From an uncultured Verrucomicrobia subdivision 3 bacterium (lineage in GTDB: Bacteria > Verrucomicrobiota > Verrucomicrobiia > Limisphaerales > UBA11358), in assembly GCA_903835255.1 (NCBI GenBank), contig CAILMI010000055.1:1-64000 (forward strand): DNA of 64,000 nucleotides, in the 5' to 3' direction. Position numbers and translations under genes: made by a program. The notes below the pieces were generated by a model. That model had not been told where the DNA came from. It was given only the letters and a program-made list of their open reading frames with translations, and made no database searches. Below, piece after piece: positions 38,789 to 46,133 of the stretch; within the stretch, counting starts at the first letter, position 1, and the number at the start of each line of letters is the position of its first letter.

Positions 38789-40261
38789 ATGAAACTAAAA
38801 TTGATTCTAGGGTTGTCCTCTGCTCTCAGCTTGATCGGTACCCCCATTCAAGCCGAGGAGACAAATGAAGTGGCGCAGTTGAAGCAGATGCTATTGCAGA
38901 TGCAGGAAAAGTTTGAGCAAAATCAAAGTGAACAACGCCAGCAACTGGAAAGCCTGCGTCGCGAGCTGGCGGCCTTGCAATCAAACCAAGTCACGAACGA
39001 CAATCCGGTGACCGGGGCGTCCTCCAACACCGCCGCGCAATTGGAACCATCGCCGCCTTCCTCCAGAACCCTGCTGCCAGCGACCAATTCACTGTCAGCT
39101 CCGCTCACCCTCGTCCGTTCCGACTCAGCCTATATGAACATCAGCTTCGATGTGTTGATAGCTGCTGGGGGATCCACGGCGGCCGATCCGGCGGGACAAT
39201 TGGAACTAGGCGACCATGATCCCAGCAACAACGGATTCTCCTTACGCAACGCGGAAATCGCCATCGACGGCGCAGTGGACCCCTATTTCAAGGGCTACGG
39301 GAATATCGTCTATAAGCTGGATCAGAATAACGAAACCGGGGCCGAACTGGAAGAGGCCTACCTGGTGTCCACCGCACTGCCAGACAATTTGCAGCTCAAA
39401 GCCGGCCAGTTCTTTGCCGCGTTTGGGCGACAAAATTCGCAGCACCCACACCAATGGTCGTTTGTAGACCAGCCCATCATCCTGAATCGCACCCTAGGGC
39501 CGGACGGGCTGCGCAATGTCGGCGCGCAACTGTCCTGGCTAGCGCCGACGCCATTTTACACGGAAGCATATCTTGGCGTCTTCAATGGCCAAGGCGGAAC
39601 GGCCTTCAGTTTCCGAAATGAAGGCGAGGACGTGGACGGCGTACCGCGCGTCCATGGTCGCGAGACCTTGGACCGCACTTTACGCGGACCGGGGGATTTG
39701 CTTATGGCGCCACGTATCACCTCCTCCTTTGAATTGACGGACGAACAAACATTGGTTGCCGGAGCGTCGGCGGCATTTGGACCGAACGATACGGGCACCG
39801 GCAAACGCACCGAGATTTACGGGGTGGATTTGTATTGGAAATGGAAGCCCGCCAACGCAAATGCGGGGTTCCCCTTTGTGTCATGGCAGACCGAGGCGAA
39901 CTATCAACGCTTCCAAGCCGCCGCTAACCTGACGAACGCGCCCGCGGGATATGCAAGCCTACCGGCAGAGACGCTGGAAGATTGGGGGATTTATTCGCAG
40001 GTGCTATGGGGCTTCCGGGAACGCTGGACCGCCGGTTTGCGGGGTGAATATGCCAACGGCAACAAGGGCAGCTATGATCCATCCGATATTTACCGCAATG
40101 AACGCACCCGGCTTTCACCCATGCTCGCCTTCTTCCCGAGCGAATTTTCCAAGGTCCGCCTGCAGTGCAACTACGACCACGGCACCCTGTTCGGCAACCA
40201 GTTTTCGGTATGGCTCCAGCTGGAATTTCTGCTGGGCGCGCACGGTGCGCACAAATTCTAA
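38789..40261 (+). CDS. Porin-like outer-membrane protein with N-terminal coiled coil
   Basis: A 490-residue exported protein. The start ATG 38789 has a GAAGGA ribosome-binding site and a signal peptide (MKLKLILGLSSALSLIGTPI, then QAEE). It continues with a heptad coiled coil (VAQLKQMLLQMQEKFEQNQS, then REL repeats) and a Ser/Pro/Thr linker. The barrel resembles OprO/OprP-like phosphate-type porins: SLRNAEIAIDGAVDPYFKGY, DNLQLKAGQFFAAFGRQNSQ, and a final strand QLEFLLGAHGAHKF. It probably passes small solutes across the outer membrane for the ABC system encoded downstream. Selectivity is not predictable. Confidence 0.88.
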   Translation: MKLKLILGLSSALSLIGTPIQAEETNEVAQLKQMLLQMQEKFEQNQSEQRQQLESLRRELAALQSNQVTNDNPVTGASSNTAAQLEPSPPSSRTLLPATNSLSAPLTLVRSDSAYMNISFDVLIAAGGSTAADPAGQLELGDHDPSNNGFSLRNAEIAIDGAVDPYFKGYGNIVYKLDQNNETGAELEEAYLVSTALPDNLQLKAGQFFAAFGRQNSQHPHQWSFVDQPIILNRTLGPDGLRNVGAQLSWLAPTPFYTEAYLGVFNGQGGTAFSFRNEGEDVDGVPRVHGRETLDRTLRGPGDLLMAPRITSSFELTDEQTLVAGASAAFGPNDTGTGKRTEIYGVDLYWKWKPANANAGFPFVSWQTEANYQRFQAAANLTNAPAGYASLPAETLEDWGIYSQVLWGFRERWTAGLRGEYANGNKGSYDPSDIYRNERTRLSPMLAFFPSEFSKVRLQCNYDHGTLFGNQFSVWLQLEFLLGAHGAHKF

Positions 40262-40283
40262 AACTACAAGCGGACCTACAATC

Positions 40284-41195
40284 ATGAAACATATTGCCCC
40301 TGTCCTATTGACACTGCAGCTGCTTTCGTCCGCCGCAAACGCAAGACTTAACGTCGTGGCCACAACGCCCGATATCGCTTCCATCGCCAGAGTCATTGGG
40401 GATGATAAAATCGAGCTGACAACCCTGGCGAAACCTACTGAAGACCCCCACTTCGTGGACGCCAAGCCCAGCTTCATCGTGAAGCTGAACCATGCCGATG
40501 TGCTCATTGAGGGCGGAGCCGGTCTGGAAGCCGGCTGGCTGCCTGCCTTGCTGGATCAATCACGCAACGAGAAACTCGCATCCGGCGCCCCCGGCCGCAT
40601 CGCCTGCTCCCAAGGGGTTCGACTGCTCGAAGTGCCAGCCTCGCTCGACCGCGCTAAAGGCGACATCCACTCGGCGGGCAATCCTCATTATCTGGCCGAC
40701 CCCGTCAATGCGAAGGTCGTGGCACAGCATATCGCGGAATCCCTCTGTCTGCTCGACCCGAAATCAGCGGCTACTTTTCAAGGCAATTTGAGCCAATTCA
40801 ACACTGAAATTGACAACAAATTAGCAGGCTGGAAAAAAACACTCGCCCCATTTCAAGGCCGGGAGCTGGCCGCTTATCATAATTCATGGCTATATTTTGG
40901 CGAATGTTTCGAGTTAAAAATCGACTTATTTCTGGAACCCAAGCCGGGAATCCCGCCCACGCCGGCGCACCTCGGCCAGATTATCAAAAAAATGAAAGCC
41001 ATGCATGTCAACACCGTCATCGTGGATCCCTACTTAAACCGGAAAACTGCCGAAACCGTCGCCCGGAACACCGGCGCCACCGTCGTGGATGTGACACAAT
41101 TCCCCGGTGGCGTCAAAGGGACCGAAGGAGGCTACATCCAAATGATGAATCAGACGGTAAACTTGCTGGCCGAGTCACTGATCAAAAAAAATTAA
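40284..41195 (+). CDS. Metal ABC transporter substrate-binding protein (ZnuA-like)
   Basis: A 303-residue periplasmic binding protein of cluster A-I (Zn/Mn/Fe). A signal peptide (LLTLQLLSSAANA) precedes the mature protein beginning RLNVVATTPD. Metal-ligand positions are visible: EDPHFVDAKPS (His56), GNPHYLADP, YHNSWLYFGE and VDPYLNRKTAE. A His-rich loop typical of high-capacity ZnuA is absent, so Zn versus Mn is undecided. The gene is 22 bases after the porin stop and 21 before the permease. Confidence 0.93.
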   Translation: MKHIAPVLLTLQLLSSAANARLNVVATTPDIASIARVIGDDKIELTTLAKPTEDPHFVDAKPSFIVKLNHADVLIEGGAGLEAGWLPALLDQSRNEKLASGAPGRIACSQGVRLLEVPASLDRAKGDIHSAGNPHYLADPVNAKVVAQHIAESLCLLDPKSAATFQGNLSQFNTEIDNKLAGWKKTLAPFQGRELAAYHNSWLYFGECFELKIDLFLEPKPGIPPTPAHLGQIIKKMKAMHVNTVIVDPYLNRKTAETVARNTGATVVDVTQFPGGVKGTEGGYIQMMNQTVNLLAESLIKKN

Positions 41196-41216
41196 AGGTC
41201 AAAGGAGGACGACATT

Positions 41217-42059
41217 ATGAGCGAAATGTTTATGTTGATGAAGTGGCCGCTGGTCGCGTGCCTCTTGCTACCTGGGATTCTGGTCTATCTCGGACTCCAC
41301 ATCGTGCGGCGCGAGGTTATCTTTGTGGACCTTGCACTGGCTCAGGCGGCAGCCCTGGGAACGTGCCTCGCCCTATTGCTTGGCCATGAATCGGGCGATT
41401 GGCAGACTTACCTCTGGTCGTTTGGCTTCACACTCGTCGGCGCAGCGGTTTTCGCGATGACACGAACACAGGGGCGTCACCGCGTGCCTCAGGAGGCGCT
41501 GATAGGGACTGTCTATGTTGTAGCCGCCGCTCTGGGAATCCTACTCTTGAGCCGCAACGCGAAAGGCAATGAAGAATTGCGCCACACCCTGATCGGCGAC
41601 GTCTTATTGGTCAGCCCTGATCAAGTTCTTACAACCTCCCTCATTTACCTAATCATCGGGACGGTGCATTTCGCGTTTAGGAAACAATTTCTGCTGATTT
41701 CCTTCGAACCGGAACGCGCCGCATCCGAAGGCCTTGCGATACGCTGGTGGGATTTTTTGTTCTACGCCCTTTTCGGTTTAGTTGTCACCAGCTTTGTGCA
41801 AATTGGAGGCGTCCTGATGGTCTTTTCCTACCTTGTGATACCTGCGGTTTGCGCCAGCTTGCTTGCCCAAAAGCTGAGGTCCTTGATTATCATCGGCTGG
41901 ACGGTAGCGACCCTGAGCAGTGTGATCGGCTTAACAATCGCCTACCAATTTGATTTTCCGACTGGCGCCACCATCGTCTGCTCATTGGGGTCTCTACTGG
42001 TTCTGACCTTGGTTGGATCCTGCTTTAAAAAACCACTGATCGTTTCCAGCTTGCGGTAA
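41217..42059 (+). CDS. Metal ABC transporter permease (ZnuB/MntB-like)
   Basis: A 280-residue inner-membrane permease with about eight helices. It starts with a strong AAAGGAGG site and MSEMFMLMKWPLVACLLLPG, and shows GLHIVRREVIFVDLALAQAA, the ABC-3 permease signature around the first cytoplasmic loop, then FVQIGGVLMVFSYLVIPAVC. It forms the channel for metal uptake with the preceding binding protein. No ATP-binding subunit follows, although such permeases require one; the next gene is a sugar dehydrogenase. Confidence 0.92.
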   Translation: MSEMFMLMKWPLVACLLLPGILVYLGLHIVRREVIFVDLALAQAAALGTCLALLLGHESGDWQTYLWSFGFTLVGAAVFAMTRTQGRHRVPQEALIGTVYVVAAALGILLLSRNAKGNEELRHTLIGDVLLVSPDQVLTTSLIYLIIGTVHFAFRKQFLLISFEPERAASEGLAIRWWDFLFYALFGLVVTSFVQIGGVLMVFSYLVIPAVCASLLAQKLRSLIIIGWTVATLSSVIGLTIAYQFDFPTGATIVCSLGSLLVLTLVGSCFKKPLIVSSLR

Positions 42060-42106
42060 AAGTTTGACGGCGCGGGCACGGCAGAGAATCCTATGCACGT
42101 TTCGCT

Positions 42107-45001
42107 GTGATCCGAACACTTTTCAAAAATTGTTTACGGCTATATCTCCTTGCACTGCTGGGCGGGATTCTCGGGTCCGCACACGCCAAACCCTACGGCC
42201 TCGCTCACCGCCCGGACGCCGGCGCCTTTCTAGACGGAGCTATGCCTGAGGTCGCCCCCGCCATTTCGGGCAACTGGTCGGCGGTGGTCGCCTTCACCAA
42301 CCTCCTCTTCACCAACTGCACCGGCCTGACCTCAGTGCCCGGCACCGACACTCTCTGCGTCTGGGAACGCGAGGGCCGCATCTGGACCTTTGCCAACTCG
42401 CCGGAGGCGACGGAAAAAAAACTGGTCCTCGACTTGAGCAACCAATGCCAGGGCTGGGATGATTCCGGCCTGCTGGGCATCGCCTTTCATCCGGGCTTTG
42501 CGACCAATCATTTCCTATTTGTCTATTACACCTGGGTCAAGCCGGGCACGGTTACCGGCTCGCCCACCTCCCGTCCGGTACCCAACCTGCCCGACACCTA
42601 TCACGACCGGCTCGAACGCTACACCCTGGATGCGAGCGGCGTCGCCCTGCCCGGCTCGGCGACAATTTTCTTAGACCTCACCAACCAGACCGTCTGGCAT
42701 CACGGCGGCGGCCTGTTCTTTCATCCCACCAACGGCTTCCTTTATTGGACGGATGGCGACAACTCCGTCGGCGACAATAACCAAATCCTCACCAAAAGCC
42801 TCTACTCTGGGGTCTTCCGGGTGGACACGGAATGCCGCGGCGGCAGCGTCAGCCACGCCCCGCCCCGGCAGCCCACCGCCGGATTCACGGCCCATTATTT
42901 TATTCCCAACGACAATCCGTTCGTCGGTCAGCCGGGCGTCTTGGAGGAGTTCTTCTGCCTCGGGCTGCGCAGCCCGCATCGGATGACCCTGGATCCGCCC
43001 ACCGGGAGGATTTTCATCGGCGACGTCGGCGAAAGCGCGCGGGAAGAGATCGACGTGATTGAACCCGGCGAGTCCGGCCTGAATTTTCAGTGGAACCGCT
43101 GCGAGGGCACGCTCGGGAAAATGACGGACCCCTTCCCCGGCACCAGCCGCCCTCCGGTGCTGGATTATTCGCACAGCGAAGGCCGCGCCGTGATCGGCGG
43201 CTACGTGTACCGGGGCCGGGAATTCGCCCACGATCTCGGCGGCAAATATATTTTCGGCGACAACGTGGTGCGCACCATCTGGGCGCTCGACGAGACGACC
43301 ACGCCTTTCACGAAGACCCTGCTCTGCACCCTGCCCAAGGGCACCGGGCCGAATGCGGGGACGGATTATACGGGACTCTCGTCCTTTGGCACGGATGCGG
43401 CGGGCGAACTCTACCTCTGCCAGATGAGCAGCATCGGCGGGCGCATTTACCGGCTCCAACGCGGCGGTCCCCCGCCCCCGAAAAAAAGCCTCCCCAAACT
43501 GCTCTCCCAAACTGGCGCCTTCGCCTCGCTCGAAGCGCTGACGCCCGCCAACGCGCTCATCCCTTACGCGGTCAACTCCCCCCTGTGGTCCGATGGCGCG
43601 GTAAAAACCCGCTGGTTCACGGTGCCGACGAATAGCACCATCGGCTTCGCAGCCACCGGGGAATGGGATTTCCCGGCCGGCTCCGTGTTCGTGAAGCACT
43701 TCGACCTGCCAGTGGACGACACCAACCCGAAAATGCTGCAGCGCCTCGAAACGCGCCTGCTCGTCTGCGACACCAACGGGAGCGTCTATGGCGCCAGCTA
43801 TCGATGGCGGGCTGACCACCGCGATGCGGACCTGGTATCCGTGGGCGTCACGGAGGATATCGCCATCCGGACGGCAACCGGCTCGCGGGTGCAGCAGTGG
43901 TTTTATCCTGGCCGGCAGGATTGCCTCACCTGTCACACGCCTGTCTCCGGCGGCGTGCTCGGCGCGAACACGCGACAGTTCAACCGCGATTTCCAATATC
44001 CCGGGGGAATCACCGACAATCAGCTGCGCGCCCTGAATCATCTCGGGCTTTTCAATCCGGCACTTGATGAAAAAAAGATTCCCCGGCTCTCCAAACTGGC
44101 TGCCATCACGGACCCGCATGCGTCGCTCAACCTGCGCATCCGCTCCTATCTGGACGCGAACTGCGCCATGTGCCACCGGCCCGGCGGCGCCGGGGCGTTT
44201 TTCGACGCGCGCTTCGACACGCCGCTGGCCCGGCAGAACCTCATCAACGGCCCAGTGCAGAACCCCCTCGGGATCGCCGGCGCCCGGGTCATCGCGCCCG
44301 GCGCCCCCGGCAAATCCATCCTGCTCCAGCGGATCCGCGTTGCGGGTGAAAATCAGATGCCGCCGCTCGGCCGGAATGTTGTGGATGAAAAAGCCGTGGC
44401 CGTGTTTGAACAATGGATCCGGGAGCTCTCCGCCGCAGCCCCCACCTTGCCGCGGGGCTGGTCGGAGGGGGACATCGGCGACGTGGGACTGACTGGTGAA
44501 ACGACGTATCTGAACGGCAGCTTTCATCTCCTGTCCTCCGGCAGCGACCTGTGGGAGAGCGCCGACTCATTCCGTTTTGTTTACCAATCGCTTTCGGGGA
44601 ATGGACAGATCCTCGCGCGGATCGAGTCGTTCCAATTCACCGATCCGTGGGCAAAGGCAGGCGTGATGCTGCGCGACACAACCGCGGCCGGGTCGAAATA
44701 CGCCTTTGTGGGATTCACCGGCCAAGGCGGCTCCGTGTTCCAGTCCCGAGCGGCGGCGGACTCCGCCACGGCCAGTGCTGACGGCCCGGACGCCCGATTG
44801 CCGCACTGGCTGAAGCTGGTCCGGAACGGGGATGTGTTCACCGGATACACCTCTGCCGATGGGCAAGCGTGGACCCCTGTCGGCAGCGCCACCGTGGCGA
44901 TGGGTAAAAAAATCCTATTTGGACTGGCTGTCACCGCGCACAACAACTCCGTCCTCAACTCCACGCTGTTCACCCACGTGGCCGTCTCCCCGGACAAATA
45001 G
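42107..45001 (+). CDS. PQQ-type sugar dehydrogenase fused to a diheme cytochrome c and a C-terminal sandwich domain
   Basis: A 964-residue exported protein. A signal peptide (LYLLALLGGILGSAHA) leads into a glucose/sorbosone dehydrogenase beta-propeller (about 40-450) with FTNCTGLTSVPGTDTLCVWE, LLGIAFHPGF and SPHRMTLDPPTGRIFIGDVG. The middle resembles the SO2930-type diheme family (NALIPYAVNSPLWSDGAVKT), with heme motifs CLTCH at residue 606 and CAMCH at 686. The last 150 residues form a DUF1349/LamG-like sandwich (GNGQILARIESFQFTDPWAK). It probably oxidises aldoses and passes electrons to a respiratory acceptor. GTG 42107 overlaps the stop of a five-codon ATG ORF. Confidence 0.9.
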   Translation: MIRTLFKNCLRLYLLALLGGILGSAHAKPYGLAHRPDAGAFLDGAMPEVAPAISGNWSAVVAFTNLLFTNCTGLTSVPGTDTLCVWEREGRIWTFANSPEATEKKLVLDLSNQCQGWDDSGLLGIAFHPGFATNHFLFVYYTWVKPGTVTGSPTSRPVPNLPDTYHDRLERYTLDASGVALPGSATIFLDLTNQTVWHHGGGLFFHPTNGFLYWTDGDNSVGDNNQILTKSLYSGVFRVDTECRGGSVSHAPPRQPTAGFTAHYFIPNDNPFVGQPGVLEEFFCLGLRSPHRMTLDPPTGRIFIGDVGESAREEIDVIEPGESGLNFQWNRCEGTLGKMTDPFPGTSRPPVLDYSHSEGRAVIGGYVYRGREFAHDLGGKYIFGDNVVRTIWALDETTTPFTKTLLCTLPKGTGPNAGTDYTGLSSFGTDAAGELYLCQMSSIGGRIYRLQRGGPPPPKKSLPKLLSQTGAFASLEALTPANALIPYAVNSPLWSDGAVKTRWFTVPTNSTIGFAATGEWDFPAGSVFVKHFDLPVDDTNPKMLQRLETRLLVCDTNGSVYGASYRWRADHRDADLVSVGVTEDIAIRTATGSRVQQWFYPGRQDCLTCHTPVSGGVLGANTRQFNRDFQYPGGITDNQLRALNHLGLFNPALDEKKIPRLSKLAAITDPHASLNLRIRSYLDANCAMCHRPGGAGAFFDARFDTPLARQNLINGPVQNPLGIAGARVIAPGAPGKSILLQRIRVAGENQMPPLGRNVVDEKAVAVFEQWIRELSAAAPTLPRGWSEGDIGDVGLTGETTYLNGSFHLLSSGSDLWESADSFRFVYQSLSGNGQILARIESFQFTDPWAKAGVMLRDTTAAGSKYAFVGFTGQGGSVFQSRAAADSATASADGPDARLPHWLKLVRNGDVFTGYTSADGQAWTPVGSATVAMGKKILFGLAVTAHNNSVLNSTLFTHVAVSPDK

Positions 45002-45006
45002 GGACA

Positions 45007-45065
45007 ACGCGCCCGGAGTGACACGCCCTACCGCCACCACGCCAAGCCAGCGGGTCGATGGACCC
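45007..45065. repeat. Intergenic repeat, copy A
   Basis: Shares GCCAAGCCAGCGGGTCG and the flanking GAGTGAC...CGCCCTACC block with 45316-45371. The repeat contains a partial palindrome around GGCGCGC...GCGCC. It looks like a dispersed intergenic palindrome (REP-like). Confidence 0.7.
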
Positions 45066-45250
45066 CCACTACAAAGATAAAGACTGAGACACGAATTACA
45101 CGAAGGAACACGAAATGGGGACGGGGAAATTTTTACCGCAAAGAACGCAAAGAACGGCAGGGGCTGAAGACACGAATCCAAACTAGACACGCATTGACGC
45201 GAATTAGAGAAATATGTCAAAAACATGCTATGACCTGTTTACGTGGGTAG

Positions 45251-45272
45251 GGCGGGCAGTCCCCTGCCCGCC
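45251..45272. repeat. Perfect hairpin GGCGGGCAG/CTGCCCGCC
   Basis: A 9-bp stem with a TCCC loop. No T-tract follows, so it is more likely a REP-type palindrome than a terminator. Similar GC hairpins are common between genes in this phylum (established impression, not checked here). Confidence 0.65.
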
Positions 45273-45315
45273 GCGATTGCCAACCCACGCGTACGCGTAC
45301 GGATTGACCGCGACG

Positions 45316-45371
45316 GCGCGCACAGAGTGACGCGCCCTACCACCACGCCAAGCCAGCGGGTCGCTGGACCC
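45316..45371. repeat. Intergenic repeat, copy B
   Basis: About 56 bases, nearly identical to copy A (GTCGATGG versus GTCGCTGG and a few other differences), 310 bases downstream. It begins with a palindrome-like GCGCGCACAGAGTGACGCGCC. Confidence 0.7.
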
Positions 45372-45741
45372 ACTGAAGAAGACCAGACACGCATTGCACG
45401 AATTGACGCGAATTCATTGGAGCGTCACCTCTCCCCGCTCATGCTTTCGCGGGGCGAGGGGGAGAACCTGAGCTTGGCCTGCGTCGTTCGGCGGGTGACC
45501 GTTTTAATTAAAATCTCCATTCTGAAATTAAGAGGGGGATTCAGCAGCAAGGTGCCGCTGCCTTCTCTCCCTCTCTTCCATGAAAGGGAGGAGAGGGCGG
45601 GGACAGGAGGCGCTTAGAGACGGCCGAAGGACTCCGAGAGCATGGCCCAGTTCGGAATTCGGGTTAAGAGCGAGAGCGTTCCAACGCTGCAACGCTTTCA
45701 GCGCCATCTCCACCACCGTCCGGCCCCGAGCCCAATAAAGC

Positions 45742-45900
45742 CGCACAACGCAGTACAAGAAAGACATCAAGCGGGCCGGCAAGCGCGGCAAAGATTTGGA
45801 ATAAATTAAAGCCGTGCTTGACCTGTTGATTGCCGGCAAAGAACTGCCAACACAATTAAAGGATCATCCCTTACACAGCAACTTTGCCGGCAGCTGTTAG
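45742..45900 (+). pseudogene. Remnant of a YafQ/RelE-family toxin gene
   Basis: Translating from CGC 45742 gives RTTQYKKDIKRAGKRGKDLE, a TAA at 45802, then IKAVLDLLIAGKELPTQLKD and HPLHSNFAGSC before TAG at 45898. This matches the YafQ mRNA-interferase pattern: YKKDYKRAKKRGKD, a helix with L..LP, and DH.L.GN. The relic lacks a start codon, has one internal stop, and ends before the catalytic C-terminus (usually GYRECHI...DWLLIY). No antitoxin remnant was recognised upstream. Part of a former toxin-antitoxin module, now decayed. Confidence 0.8.
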
Positions 45901-45926
45901 CAATCCACGCGGGCTGATTTGCAATG

Positions 45927-45955
45927 ACGGCGCGCACGGAGTGAGGCGCCCTACC
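45927..45955. repeat. Intergenic repeat, partial copy C
   Basis: Shares the left part of copies A/B (GGCGCGCACGGAGTGAGGCGCC then CTACC), which forms a short GGCGC/GCGCC palindrome. It lies just after the toxin relic. Confidence 0.55.
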
Positions 45956-46133
45956 TGTCCCACAGTTGCCTAGGACTGCTATAGACTTCCCTTATCCACC
46001 TCAAACGTCTGACACAAAAACTAAAAGGGATTGAACAGAATCCTGGTCGCACACCAAAATCATCAGCTGGCATTGACCGGGGGGATCGTAAAAATGCCTT
46101 GCCCCGCCGCGCTTCCAACGGGTAATCATTCCT

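Larger units (their letters stand above)
45002..46133. other. 1.1-kb intergenic region with palindromic repeats and a toxin relic
   Basis: No intact gene is visible. The region contains two copies of a roughly 57-base repeat, a perfect hairpin, AT-rich stretches repeating ACACGAA-like words, a possible inverted-repeat-element end (TTCGGAATTCGGGTTAA at 45651-45667) and a YafQ-type toxin relic. These are listed separately. A 124-codon frame at 45243-45617 runs through the repeats and is regarded as chance. Confidence 0.6.

Noticed and set aside
45243-45617. 124-codon ORF in the repeat region
   Set aside because: It spans intergenic repeats and hairpins and lacks any motif.
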